From Chersky-840 sp035604715 (lineage in GTDB: Bacteria; Actinomycetota; Acidimicrobiia; Acidimicrobiales; UBA8190): a stretch of DNA of 64,000 nt. The DNA is taken from assembly GCA_963731665.1 (NCBI GenBank), contig CAVSWP010000011.1:248001-312000 (forward strand). Reading direction: 5' to 3'. A model generated the notes under the pieces. That model searched no databases. It saw nothing but the letters and a program-made list of their open reading frames with translations, and was not told the origin of the DNA. Shown here one piece after another: positions 41,902 through 50,951 of the stretch; within the stretch, counting starts at the first letter, position 1, and every line of letters starts with the position of its first letter. A program made the translations under genes and the position numbers.

Positions 41902-43545
41902 TTAGATGGACAGCGGCTCCTGGGCGTCGTCGGGGGCGGGCTCGGGCTCCGGGTGGTGGCCGTCGTTGCGGTCGGGCTCGCGCAACAACACCGGCTGGCG
42001 TTCGGTGACGTCCAAAGCCTCGAGGGCCTCGACGCTCGGCACCCGCTCTCGTTCCGTCGACCTCGACATGGCGGCGGCCACCACGCCCAACAAGGCCACC
42101 GCACCGCCTACCAGGTAGGCCAGGTGGTACGAATGCAGCACGGCGGCGGGCCCGGTGTGACCCCGGACCGCCGCCTCGCGCACCGTCTCCAGCACCTGGA
42201 TGCCGGCCACCGTGCCCACCTGGTTCATGAGCTGCTGCGACGCCGCCGCCGTCCCCAGGGCCTCGGGGGCGAACTCGTTGGACACCGTGGCCGACAGCGA
42301 CGGCGAGGCCACACCGAGACCGACGCCGGACAACACCAGGCCGAGCTCCACCAGTCCGAGGCCGTTGGAGGGGGTGGCGAAGGCGAACACCCCCATGGAC
42401 AGCACCACCGCCGATGTCCCCACCACCACCGACGTCCGCTCCCCGATCCGCACCGCCAGGTACCCGGCGAAGGGGGCGATGGTGGAGAACATGATGGGCC
42501 GCGGCAAGGAGAGAAAGCCCACCGCCGACTGATTGTGGGCGTAGCCGAAGGCGCTCTCCAAGAACAACGGGGTGAGGAAGAACGCGCCCAGGTAAGCGAA
42601 GTTGGAGAACGTCTGGGCGGCGATGGGGAAGACGAAGTTCCTCTTGCGCAGATACTGCAGCGGGAAGATCGGCTCGGGCGCCCGGCGTTCGGCGGCCCGG
42701 AAAGCGATGCCGGCAACGACCGAGAACCCGAACAGACCCAGCACCACCGGGCTCGACCACCCGTGATCGGGCAGGAAGGTGAGCGCCAGGAGGAAGGCGG
42801 CCACACACGTCGCGATCGACGCCGCCCCGGCCCAGTCCAACTGCAGCTCCCCTCTCGGCAACGGCTCGCGACCCGCGGCGTGCCTGGGGAGCACCGCCAT
42901 GGCGAGCACCGCGGCGATCACCAGCAGCGGGACCTGGAGGAAGAACATCCACCGCCACCCGAAGAGCTGGATCACCGGGCCCCCCAGCGCCACGCCGATC
43001 ACCGGGCCTCCGGCGCCGACCAGAGACCAGAAGCCCAGTGCCTTCACCCGGTCACCCTTGTCGAACACCGACAGCACCAGCGCCATCGACGCCGCCCCGA
43101 TGGACGCGCCCACCATGCCCCCGAGGATGCGCGCCCCGATGAGCACCCCGGCGTTGGGCGCCGTGGCCGACAGAGAGGCGGCCACGGTCTCGGCCGTGAT
43201 CCCGATCATGAACAACCGGCGGTGCCCGAACACGTCTCCCGCCTTGCCCACCAGCGGTGCCACCACTCCATAGGCGAGCAGCGGTCCGGTCACCACCCAG
43301 GTGATGGCGCCCAGGCTGGTGTGGAGACTGGTGGCCACCTTGGGCAGGGCCACCACGAACACGGTGAACAACAGGTTGGTGGCGAGCAACCCCGACAGCG
43401 CCACCCACAACACCCACCACCGGTAGCGGGGGCTCGACCGGGCGCGCGCCCCGAGAGCCGCGAACCAGGCCGGCGTCGTCGACGCGTCGACGCCGACCGG
43501 CGCGTTGGCGCGGTTGTCACGAGGGGTTTCACCGTCGGGGCCCAC
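41902..43545 (-). CDS. MFS transporter, DHA2 (EmrB/QacA) type
   Basis: 547 aa with about 14 hydrophobic helices. Motif A-like GKAGDVFGHRRLFMIG follows helix 2, and the helix-5 segment contains GAGGPVIGVALGGPVIQLFGWRWMFFLQVP, the motif C/antiporter signature. Expected to export drugs or small organic compounds against protons. The acidic C-terminal tail (PEPEPAPDDAQEPLSI) is cytoplasmic. No regulator gene is adjacent. Confidence 0.88.
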   Translation of the reverse strand: MGPDGETPRDNRANAPVGVDASTTPAWFAALGARARSSPRYRWWVLWVALSGLLATNLLFTVFVVALPKVATSLHTSLGAITWVVTGPLLAYGVVAPLVGKAGDVFGHRRLFMIGITAETVAASLSATAPNAGVLIGARILGGMVGASIGAASMALVLSVFDKGDRVKALGFWSLVGAGGPVIGVALGGPVIQLFGWRWMFFLQVPLLVIAAVLAMAVLPRHAAGREPLPRGELQLDWAGAASIATCVAAFLLALTFLPDHGWSSPVVLGLFGFSVVAGIAFRAAERRAPEPIFPLQYLRKRNFVFPIAAQTFSNFAYLGAFFLTPLFLESAFGYAHNQSAVGFLSLPRPIMFSTIAPFAGYLAVRIGERTSVVVGTSAVVLSMGVFAFATPSNGLGLVELGLVLSGVGLGVASPSLSATVSNEFAPEALGTAAASQQLMNQVGTVAGIQVLETVREAAVRGHTGPAAVLHSYHLAYLVGGAVALLGVVAAAMSRSTERERVPSVEALEALDVTERQPVLLREPDRNDGHHPEPEPAPDDAQEPLSI

Positions 43546-43634
43546 AGCGCACCCAGGCTACCGCCGAGGTGCGAGCCCCCCGCCGGGCCGATACGGGGCC
43601 ACAGCACGGCGCGACCGCGGCGCCGCTCCCGGGG

Positions 43635-44513
43635 TCAGTCGAACAGAGCCGGGAGCTCCTTGGCCAGCTCGTCGACGGTCCACCGGTCGTCCTTGTCGAG
43701 CGTGGCCGTCATGGTCCAAGGCTGGAACACCCGCACCTGGCCCCCCTGGGTGAACAGCACCCTCCCCGTCAGCGGGCATCCCTCGGTGGCGAGGTAAGCG
43801 ACGACCGGGGACACGTTGGCCGGATTCCACACATCGAACACCCCGGGGTCCTGGGGTGCCTTCACGATGTCACCCAGCCCGGGGGTGGCCTCGGTCATGC
43901 GCGTGCGCGCCGCGGGGGCGATGGCGTTCACGCGCACCCCGTAGCGCGCCAGCTCCTTGGCGGCGATCACGGTGAAGGTGGCCACACCGGACTTGGCCGC
44001 CCCGTAGTTCGTCTGGCCGGGATTGCCGATCAGACCCGACGTCGACGACGTGTTCACCACCGCCGCGTTCACCTCACGACCCGCCTTCACCTGCTCGCGC
44101 CAGTACGCGGCCGCCATGCGCGTGGGCGTGAACACCCCCTTGAGATGGACATGGATGACGGAGTCCCAGTCCTCCTCGGACATGTTCACCAGCATCCGGT
44201 CGCGAAGGATCCCGGCGTTGTTGACGAGCACGTGCAGGTCGCCGAACGCTTCCACGGCGCTGTCCACCAGACGCTTGGCACCCTCCCACGAGGTGATGTC
44301 GTCGGCGTTGGCCGTGGCCTCCCCACCGAAGCCCCGGATCTCGTCGGCCACCTGCTCGGCCGCAGTGCGGTCGTCGCCCGAGCCGTCGATCGCCCCGCCC
44401 AGGTCGTTCACCACCACCTTGGCGCCTTCGGCGGCGAACAACAATGCGTGCTCCCGGCCCAGGCCCCGCCCCGCGCCCGTGATGATGGCCACGCGTCCTT
44501 CGAGCGCACCCAC
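43635..44513 (-). CDS. Short-chain dehydrogenase/reductase (3-hydroxyacyl-CoA/hydroxysteroid type)
   Basis: 292 aa from GTG 44513, preceded by GGGAGG. Nucleotide motif TGAGRGLG (about 10-17), NNAG, catalytic Ser in NTSSTSGL and Y-x3-K in TNYGAAKSG are all present. GLIGNPGQTNYGAAKSGVAT resembles the dehydrogenase domain of peroxisomal multifunctional enzyme 2, so an acyl-CoA or steroid substrate is likely. The C-terminal tail of about 60 residues is longer than minimal SDRs. Confidence 0.87.
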   Translation of the reverse strand: MGALEGRVAIITGAGRGLGREHALLFAAEGAKVVVNDLGGAIDGSGDDRTAAEQVADEIRGFGGEATANADDITSWEGAKRLVDSAVEAFGDLHVLVNNAGILRDRMLVNMSEEDWDSVIHVHLKGVFTPTRMAAAYWREQVKAGREVNAAVVNTSSTSGLIGNPGQTNYGAAKSGVATFTVIAAKELARYGVRVNAIAPAARTRMTEATPGLGDIVKAPQDPGVFDVWNPANVSPVVAYLATEGCPLTGRVLFTQGGQVRVFQPWTMTATLDKDDRWTVDELAKELPALFD

Positions 44514-44564
44514 GTCGTCGCCTCCCTCGGCTTCTCGGGCTCGTCGCCCGGTGATCCAGGCCCC

Positions 44565-44630
44565 GCACACGCGACCGGCGGGCACGACCGCCAAGCACGA
44601 CCGGCGCACGGCGACCGGCGGACACGATGG
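44565..44630. repeat. Irregular 13-17 bp repeat upstream of the SDR gene
   Basis: GCGACCGGCGG and GCACGACCG-type units recur several times within 66 bp between the methylase stop and the SDR start. No gene is seen in the 233-bp gap. Confidence 0.55.
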
Positions 44631-44746
44631 GCGAGGGCGCCGCCAACGTTGTCAGGGCTGCACCGGAGGGTCAAGAAAGTCCAGGAATTGCCCCTGAGCG
44701 CACCCCCGCACCCCCACAACCCCGCAGAACCCGGCAGCCTCGGTCC

Positions 44747-45814
44747 TCAGCTGGCCCGGGCGGCCACCACCGAGTCGGGCCACGGGGCGACCACGTGGCG
44801 GACCTCGTCACGCTCCCCGGCGACCAGCATGTACTCGACGTTGCGCAGGCGCCCCACCGACCCCACCCGTTGTCCGGCGGGATTGTGGATGCCGATGCGG
44901 GCGCCCACGTACCGGTTGGAGTCGAAGGCGAGGACCTCCACGTGGCCGCGCACCCGGCACATGTCGACCAGGTCGTCCAGGGCGATCCACGACTCGTCGT
45001 TGTACGACAGCACCAGGAGCCGGGCCCGGACGTCGCGCACCACCTGCCCGAGGGCCCCGGCCATGGTGCGCCGGGAGTTGAAGGCGCTGCGCCCGCCTTC
45101 TCGCACCTCGGTCCGCTTGCACGCGATCCCGTAGTGGTCGGGCGAGTCCCACGCCACCAGGGTTTCCCAGATGTGGTAGTTGGCTTCGTAGCGGTGCTGG
45201 TTGTACGGGGGGTCGAGGTAGGCCAGGTCGAACTCCCCGAGGTCTCCGGCCACGGCGCAGGCGTCGCCGCGCACGGCCCGTCCCGCGCCGGCCAGCAGCA
45301 GGGGCACGCGCAGCTCGAGGGGCCGGAACGAGCGCTCCGACCACTGCTTGACGTAGGCCATCTGCACCCCGGTGGTCGAGTCAACGCGATCGGCCGCTTC
45401 GAGCAGGCTGGTGAGCAGCACCGGCTCGAGCCACGTGCCGGCGTGGCGCGTGGCGATGGCGTCGCGCACGGCGTCGATGCGGGCCCCGTTGGCGGGCTGG
45501 AAGAACCGGGAGCGCTCGCAGAAGGTCTCGGTCACGTAGCCGCGCCGACCCGGCAGCGTGTTGAGCTCGGCCACGGCGTCCTCGAGGGCGGCCATGTCGA
45601 CGGCGTCACCGTCGGTCGCCACGTAGCAGCCGGCGAGAACCGCGGCGCAGCGCGTGGAGTCCAGCGCCGTCACCTCGGCGCCCTCGAGCTTGAAGGCCTG
45701 GGCCACGCGCGTGGTCCCCGTGAACATGTCGAGCGCCGTCCGGGCGCCGGCCCGAGCCGCCAGCTCACCTAAGACGGGCACGAGGCGCCGCTTGGACCCC
45801 AGGTACTTGATCAC
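44747..45814 (-). CDS. Dam-like (D12 class) DNA adenine methyltransferase
   Basis: 355 aa. Typical N-terminus IKYLGSKRRLVPVL, SAM motif I DMFTGTTRVAQAFK (about 29-42), catalytic motif IV LDPPYNQHRY (DPPY at 201-204), and YNDESW later on. This is the N6-adenine methylase class. No restriction endonuclease gene is adjacent, so it looks like an orphan methylase or a defence/regulatory enzyme. GTG 45814 overlaps the stop of the phosphoribosyltransferase (GTGA), so the two are coupled. Recognition sequence unknown. Confidence 0.85.
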   Translation of the reverse strand: MIKYLGSKRRLVPVLGELAARAGARTALDMFTGTTRVAQAFKLEGAEVTALDSTRCAAVLAGCYVATDGDAVDMAALEDAVAELNTLPGRRGYVTETFCERSRFFQPANGARIDAVRDAIATRHAGTWLEPVLLTSLLEAADRVDSTTGVQMAYVKQWSERSFRPLELRVPLLLAGAGRAVRGDACAVAGDLGEFDLAYLDPPYNQHRYEANYHIWETLVAWDSPDHYGIACKRTEVREGGRSAFNSRRTMAGALGQVVRDVRARLLVLSYNDESWIALDDLVDMCRVRGHVEVLAFDSNRYVGARIGIHNPAGQRVGSVGRLRNVEYMLVAGERDEVRHVVAPWPDSVVAARAS

Positions 45815-46458
45815 GGTGCGCCCGTGGCGGCGACTAAGAGCCGGGCCACCTCCTGGTCGCTCACCTGTTCGAAGTCGCGGTACCACTCGCTCAACCCGAA
45901 GAACCCGGCGGTGGTCTCCACGCACACCACGTCGTCGGCCACCGCCCCCAGCGCGGCCACGGCGTCGGGCGGGCCCACGGGAACCGCCACCACCACCCGG
46001 GACGCCCGGCGCACCCGCATGACCTCGACGGCGGCTCGGGCCGTGAACCCCGTGGCCAGCCCGTCGTCGACCACGACCGCCGTCCTGCCCTCCACGGACA
46101 CCGGGGGGCGGTCGCCGCGGTAGGCGCGCAGGCGCCGTTCGAGCTCGGCCTGTTCCCGGCTCACCACGGCGTCGATCACCTCGTCGGGCACCTCCAGCCG
46201 CTGCACCAACGCGCCGTTGACGATGCGGACCCCGCTCTCGCCGATCGCCCCCAGGCCGAGCTCGGGCTGCTGGGGGTGCCCCAGCTTGCGCACCACGACG
46301 ACGTCGAGCGGGGCGTGTAGGGCGGCGGCCACTTCGAAGGCCACCGGCACCCCGCCGCGCGCCATGCCCATCACCACGGGGTGCTCGGCCTCGGGGACCG
46401 AGTCGCACACAACGGCGGCGAGCCTGCGGCCGGCGTCGCGCCGATCGAGGAACGTCAC
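45811..46458 (-). CDS. Phosphoribosyltransferase-domain protein
   Basis: 215 aa from GTG 46458. The PRPP-binding motif is VVVDDGLATGFTARAAV (about 128-144); GMARGGVPVAFEVAAAL is the PPi loop. This subgroup resembles predicted phosphoribosyltransferases (PF00156) found as stand-alone proteins in actinobacteria, with unknown base substrate. Located between a 101-aa Cys-motif protein gene and the adenine methylase, with GTGA coupling to the latter. Confidence 0.82.
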   Translation of the reverse strand: MTFLDRRDAGRRLAAVVCDSVPEAEHPVVMGMARGGVPVAFEVAAALHAPLDVVVVRKLGHPQQPELGLGAIGESGVRIVNGALVQRLEVPDEVIDAVVSREQAELERRLRAYRGDRPPVSVEGRTAVVVDDGLATGFTARAAVEVMRVRRASRVVVAVPVGPPDAVAALGAVADDVVCVETTAGFFGLSEWYRDFEQVSDQEVARLLVAATGAP

Positions 46459-46471
46459 GGCCCGCGGCGGT

Positions 46472-46777
46472 CTACGAACGGCCGGCACTGAAGCGGCGCA
46501 TCCACCAGCCGGGGTCGCGGGCATGGGCGTGGAAGTGGTCGGGGATCTGCCGCATCACGTCGTCGACGGACCATGTCCCCGCTCCCAGCACCTCGTCGGC
46601 CACCCGGCCGAGTTGCGCCACCATGTGGGCGCGGACCTCGGAGGGCGGGTCGGTGCCGTGCGTCCGCCACACCACCATGGGCACGGCACAGATCTCGCAG
46701 TCGGCCACCCAGCACACGTCGTCCTCGTGGTACCACGTGGTCAGGCGGGCCGCTTGGCACAACTCACAGGCGGCCAC
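46472..46777 (-). CDS. Small CxxC-motif protein, function unknown
   Basis: 101 aa from GTG 46777. Two Cys pairs (CELC at 4-7 and CEIC at about 27-30) probably bind zinc. WYHEDDVCWVADC and VVWRTHG are strongly patterned, and I believe relatives occur across actinobacteria. No enzyme motif. It starts 6 nt after the pknB stop and precedes the phosphoribosyltransferase by 13 nt. Confidence 0.65.
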   Translation of the reverse strand: MAACELCQAARLTTWYHEDDVCWVADCEICAVPMVVWRTHGTDPPSEVRAHMVAQLGRVADEVLGAGTWSVDDVMRQIPDHFHAHARDPGWWMRRFSAGRS

Positions 46778-46782
46778 GACGT

Positions 46783-48708
46783 CTACTTGCTGTAGAGCGT
46801 GACCGTCGAACCCTCGGGGACCTGGGCGCCCTGGCCGGGACTGGAGTCGAAGACGTGTCCCGACAACGGGCCCTGGTCAGATCCGGGGACGAGATTGGCG
46901 TTCTGCAGGGTGGTGATGGCCTGCGCCACGGTCAACCCGTCGATGTTCGGCACCGCCACCAGCGGCGGCCCTTGCGAGGTGTCCACGGTGACGGTGGCTC
47001 CCTGGGGCGCCGTCGAGGTGGGGCTCCAACTGATCACCTCGCCCACGGGCGTGCCCGTGGTGGTGTACTGCGGGACGCACACCGTCGCCAGGCCCAGAGC
47101 CTGGAGGGTGGTGGTGGCGCCCGCGCACGTCTGGCCGGTGAGCGAGGGGATGGTCTCGGTGGGCGGCCCCGCCGACACCGTCACGACGATGGTCGACCCG
47201 TAGGGGGCGCTGGCCTTGGGGTTCCAGTCGATGACCGTGCCCTTGGCCACGCTCGTCGAGTTGGGATCGGTGCACGCCGTGGCGAAGTGCGACTGCTTCA
47301 ACAGGGCGGTGATGGCCGGGCAGTCCCCTTTCACGGCGGCCAGCGACGGGACGGTCACCGCCGGAAGGCCCGAGGACACCACGACCGACACCGTGGTGCC
47401 CTGCTTGAGCTTCGTCCCCGACCCGGGGATCTGGCGCAGGATCTGCCCCACCGGCGCGGTGATCGACGTCCGGTGGCCCACCACCCTCGCCTGGAACTGG
47501 TCGTGATGCATCTTGGCGTCGGCCTGGGCGACCGACAGCCCGGTGATGACCGGAAGCTTGTGGCTGGGGACGAGCAACTTCGTCTTCTTCAGGGCCACGG
47601 CGGCCCCACCGCCCAGGAGGCCGGCGACCACCACCGCGATGGCGATGACCCACGGCCAGCGGCGACGGCGCCGGCGCACGGCGGCGGCCCCCTCGGCGAT
47701 GCCCACGGCGGTGGCGAAGGCCAGGACGTCGGGGTCCTCGCCTCCCCGGGTGCGGCGCCCGGCGGTGGGCGGGGGCAGCACCATGCCGTGGTTGGTGAGG
47801 TCGTGCTGGGGAGGTGCGGTCACCGGGCGGGCCAGGACCACGCCGGCTCCACCGGCCCCCGCCAAGGGGAGCTTTTCGGGAGCGGGCAGGCGCTCGGCGA
47901 GCTCGGTCAGCCGGGCGACGAAGGCACTGGCGTCGAGCCGGTCGGCGGCCTCGGGGGTGGCGGCCTCGCCCAGCACCTCGGCCAGCGGACCCAGGTCGTC
48001 GTGGCCGGGCAGCTCGGCGCCGACACGGGCCATGAGCGTGGAGATGGTGCTGTCGGCGGTGAACGGCACCACGCCGGTGGCGGCCTCGTAGAGCACGAGC
48101 GCCAGGGAGTAGACGTCGGCCCGACCGTCGAGCCGGCTCCCCAGTGCCTGCTCGGGGGCGGCGTAGCGGGCCGTGCCCACCGTGGTGCCGGCCGGCTCGG
48201 TCAACGACGCCTCGGCCAGGGCCCGGGCCAGCCCGAAGTCGGCGACGCGCAGGCGCCCCTCCTCGTCGAACAACAGGTTGGCGGGCTTCACGTCTCGGTG
48301 GACGAAGCCCCGGGCGTGCGCGTAGGCCAGGCCCTCGGCCGCCTGGGCCCCGATGGACACCACCTGGGACAGGCTGAGGCGGGCCCCCTGGTCGAGCATG
48401 TCCCGCAGGGACCCCCCGCCCAGGAACTCGAGCACCAGGAACGGGCCCTGGGCGTCCTCGCCCCAGTCGTATACCGCCATGACGTGGGAGTTGGTCAGCG
48501 CGGCGGCGGACTGGGCCTCGGCGCGGAACCGGCGGAGGAAGCCACCGTCGGCGGCCAGGGCGGGGTGCAGGACCTTGACGGCCACCCGACGTTGCAGCGT
48601 CGTGTCGAACGCCGCGAACACGTTCGCGGACGCCCCGCTCCCGAGCGCAGACTCAATCCGGTAGCGGCCGGCAAGGACCCGACCGATGGATTCGGTAATG
48701 GTCGACAT
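46783..48708 (-). CDS. pknB: Ser/Thr protein kinase with four PASTA domains
   Basis: 641 aa transmembrane kinase. Gly loop GSGASANVF (23-31), catalytic Lys45, HRDVKPANLLFD (137-148), DFG (157-159) and APEQ define an active Hanks-type kinase. A basic juxtamembrane stretch RRRRRR precedes one transmembrane helix (WPWVIAIAVVVAGLLGG). Four PASTA domains with repeated G-T/S-x-V-x-V/W-x-x-x-G ends make the outer part, expected to sense muropeptide or lipid II. Unlike in mycobacteria it is not next to rodA/pbpA/pstP here but to ligA. Confidence 0.92.
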   Translation of the reverse strand: MSTITESIGRVLAGRYRIESALGSGASANVFAAFDTTLQRRVAVKVLHPALAADGGFLRRFRAEAQSAAALTNSHVMAVYDWGEDAQGPFLVLEFLGGGSLRDMLDQGARLSLSQVVSIGAQAAEGLAYAHARGFVHRDVKPANLLFDEEGRLRVADFGLARALAEASLTEPAGTTVGTARYAAPEQALGSRLDGRADVYSLALVLYEAATGVVPFTADSTISTLMARVGAELPGHDDLGPLAEVLGEAATPEAADRLDASAFVARLTELAERLPAPEKLPLAGAGGAGVVLARPVTAPPQHDLTNHGMVLPPPTAGRRTRGGEDPDVLAFATAVGIAEGAAAVRRRRRRWPWVIAIAVVVAGLLGGGAAVALKKTKLLVPSHKLPVITGLSVAQADAKMHHDQFQARVVGHRTSITAPVGQILRQIPGSGTKLKQGTTVSVVVSSGLPAVTVPSLAAVKGDCPAITALLKQSHFATACTDPNSTSVAKGTVIDWNPKASAPYGSTIVVTVSAGPPTETIPSLTGQTCAGATTTLQALGLATVCVPQYTTTGTPVGEVISWSPTSTAPQGATVTVDTSQGPPLVAVPNIDGLTVAQAITTLQNANLVPGSDQGPLSGHVFDSSPGQGAQVPEGSTVTLYSK

Positions 48709-48786
48709 GGTCCGGGTCCAGGCTACCGACGCCCCGTCGCCGATCGGTGGACGTCCACCACCGGACGTGACCGGGCCGCCGCGGGG

Positions 48787-50931
48787 TCAGGTGCCGGGGA
48801 TGTCGCCGCTGTCCAGGAGCTCTTGGAACCGGGAACCGTCCACCACGGGTATGCCCAGCTCCTCAGCCTTCTTGTGCTTGGCGGCCCCGGGCTCGGTTCC
48901 GAGCACCACGGCCCACGTCTTGCTCGACACGCTCCCCGGCGACTTGCCCCCCCGGGCCAAGATGGCCTCCTCGGCCTCCTCGCGCGTGAAGCCCTCCAGG
49001 GTGCCCGTGACCACCACCGACCGGCCCTGCAACGTCTGGGGGAGCTCCTCCCCGCCCGCCCCGGGGCCGCTCGCAGCTGTCGTCGTCGCCGTCGTCGTGG
49101 CCGTCGTCGTCGCCGGCGCGGTGCGGGGCCGGGCGCCGGGCTCGACCAGCGCCACCCCGGCGGCCCGCAGCTTGTCGATGACGTGGTGGTTGGCCGGCGA
49201 GGCCAGGAACTCGACCACGCTGTCGGCGATGACGGGGCCGATCCCCTCCACGGCGGCCAGCTCGGCCAGCTCGGCGGCCATCAAGGCGTCGAGCGTCCCG
49301 TAGGCGCGCGCCAGGGCGCGGCCCCCGGTGGGGCCCAGATGGCGGATGCCGAGCCCGACCAGCAACCGGCTCAGGGGACGGCCCTTGGAGGCCTCGACGG
49401 CGCCCAGGAGGTTGTCGACGGACAGGTCGCCGAAGCGCTCGAGGGTCACCAGGGGCGCCGAGCGCAGTGCGTAGATGTCGGCCGGGTCCGACAACAAGCC
49501 GGCCTCGACGAGTTGGACGACGCGCTTTTCCCCCAACCCCTCGATGTCCAGGGCCCCGCGCGAGGCGAAGTGCACGATGCGCTGGACGCGTTGTGCCGGA
49601 CATTCGATGTTGGTGCAGAAGGTGTCGCTCTCGCCCGGGAGGCGCACGAGCGGGCTCCCGCAACTCGGGCACGTGGTGGGGAAGCGCCATCGGCGCGACC
49701 GCTTGGCCCGGGCCGACAGCACGGGCCCCACCACCTCGGGGATGACGTCCCCCGCCTTGCGCACCACCACCACGTCACCGGGCCGCACGTCTTTCAGGCG
49801 AACCTGGTCCTCGTTGTGCAAGGTGGCCAGGCCCACGGTGGAGCCGCCCACGAACACGGGCTCGAGCACGGCGAAGGGGGTGGCCCGACCCGTGCGGCCG
49901 ATCGACACCATGATGCGCAGGAGCTTGGTGGTGCGCTCCTCGGGCGGGAACTTGAAGGCGATGGCCCAGCGCGGGGCGCGCGACGTGGACCCCAGCCGCC
50001 GATGCAACTCCAGCTCGTCGAGCTTGACCACCACACCGTCGATCTCGTAGTCGAGGTCGTGGCGGTGCTCTTCCCAGCGCAGGCAGAACGCCTCGACGTC
50101 AGCGGTGCCCCGCACCACCTCGACGTTGGGGTCCACGGGGAGGCCGCACTGGCGCAGGAGGTCGAGCCCCTGGCGGTGACTGGCGATGTCGGGACCACCC
50201 TCCATGGCGCCCAGTTGGTAGGCCCAGAACGAGAGCTCGCGCGACGCCGTGATCCGCGAGTCCTTCTGTCGCAGCGAGCCGGCGGCGGAGTTGCGCGGGT
50301 TGGCGAAGGTCTTGAGCCCGGCCTCGAGCTGACGACGGTTGAGGGCTTCGAACGAGGACACCGGCATGTACACCTCGCCGCGCACTTCGAGCACCGACGG
50401 CAGCGGCCCCCGACGCTTGGGCCATGTGAGGCGGTCGGGGACCGCCGCGATGGTAGCCACGTTGGCGGTGACGTCGTCGCCGGTGACCCCGTCACCGCGG
50501 GTGGCCGCCTGCACGAGGCGGCCGCCCTCGTACAACAGCGACATGGCCAGCCCGTCGATCTTGAGCTCGCACACGAAGGCCGCCTTGGCGGTCTCGGGCG
50601 CGGCGCGGGCCATGCGGTCGAACCAGGCATGGAGCTCGTCCACCCCGAAGGCGTCGTCGAGGCTCATCATGGGCGACCGGTGCTGCACGGGGGAGAACAG
50701 CACCGACGGCGTCCCCACGCGCCGGGTGGGCGAGTCCGGGGTCACCAGCTCGGGATGGGCGTCCTCCAGCAGACGCAGCTCACCGATGAGCGCGTCGTAG
50801 TCGGCGTCGGCGATCTCGGGGGAGTCGAGCTGGTAGTACCGGTCGTCGTGGTAGGTGATGAGCCGGCGCAGCTCCTCCACCCGTCGCGCCGCGCCGGACG
50901 CCTTCTTCGACGGGTCCGAGGCGGCCGACAT
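48787..50931 (-). CDS. ligA: NAD-dependent DNA ligase
   Basis: Joins Okazaki fragments and repair nicks. 714 aa from ATG 50931. Adenylated Lys124 in CELKIDG, RGEVYMP, DGVVVKLD, the four zinc cysteines (CPSCGS and CTNIECPAQ), helix-hairpin-helix region and a C-terminal BRCT domain (GRSVVVTGTLEGFTREEAE). A Thr-Ala linker (ATTTATTTATTTA) encoded by a simple repeat at about 49077-49113 joins HhH and BRCT domains. Starts 20 nt after mnmA. Confidence 0.95.
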   Translation of the reverse strand: MSAASDPSKKASGAARRVEELRRLITYHDDRYYQLDSPEIADADYDALIGELRLLEDAHPELVTPDSPTRRVGTPSVLFSPVQHRSPMMSLDDAFGVDELHAWFDRMARAAPETAKAAFVCELKIDGLAMSLLYEGGRLVQAATRGDGVTGDDVTANVATIAAVPDRLTWPKRRGPLPSVLEVRGEVYMPVSSFEALNRRQLEAGLKTFANPRNSAAGSLRQKDSRITASRELSFWAYQLGAMEGGPDIASHRQGLDLLRQCGLPVDPNVEVVRGTADVEAFCLRWEEHRHDLDYEIDGVVVKLDELELHRRLGSTSRAPRWAIAFKFPPEERTTKLLRIMVSIGRTGRATPFAVLEPVFVGGSTVGLATLHNEDQVRLKDVRPGDVVVVRKAGDVIPEVVGPVLSARAKRSRRWRFPTTCPSCGSPLVRLPGESDTFCTNIECPAQRVQRIVHFASRGALDIEGLGEKRVVQLVEAGLLSDPADIYALRSAPLVTLERFGDLSVDNLLGAVEASKGRPLSRLLVGLGIRHLGPTGGRALARAYGTLDALMAAELAELAAVEGIGPVIADSVVEFLASPANHHVIDKLRAAGVALVEPGARPRTAPATTTATTTATTTAASGPGAGGEELPQTLQGRSVVVTGTLEGFTREEAEEAILARGGKSPGSVSSKTWAVVLGTEPGAAKHKKAEELGIPVVDGSRFQELLDSGDIPGT

Positions 50932-50951
50932 GCGCGGCAGCGTACCGGCGC

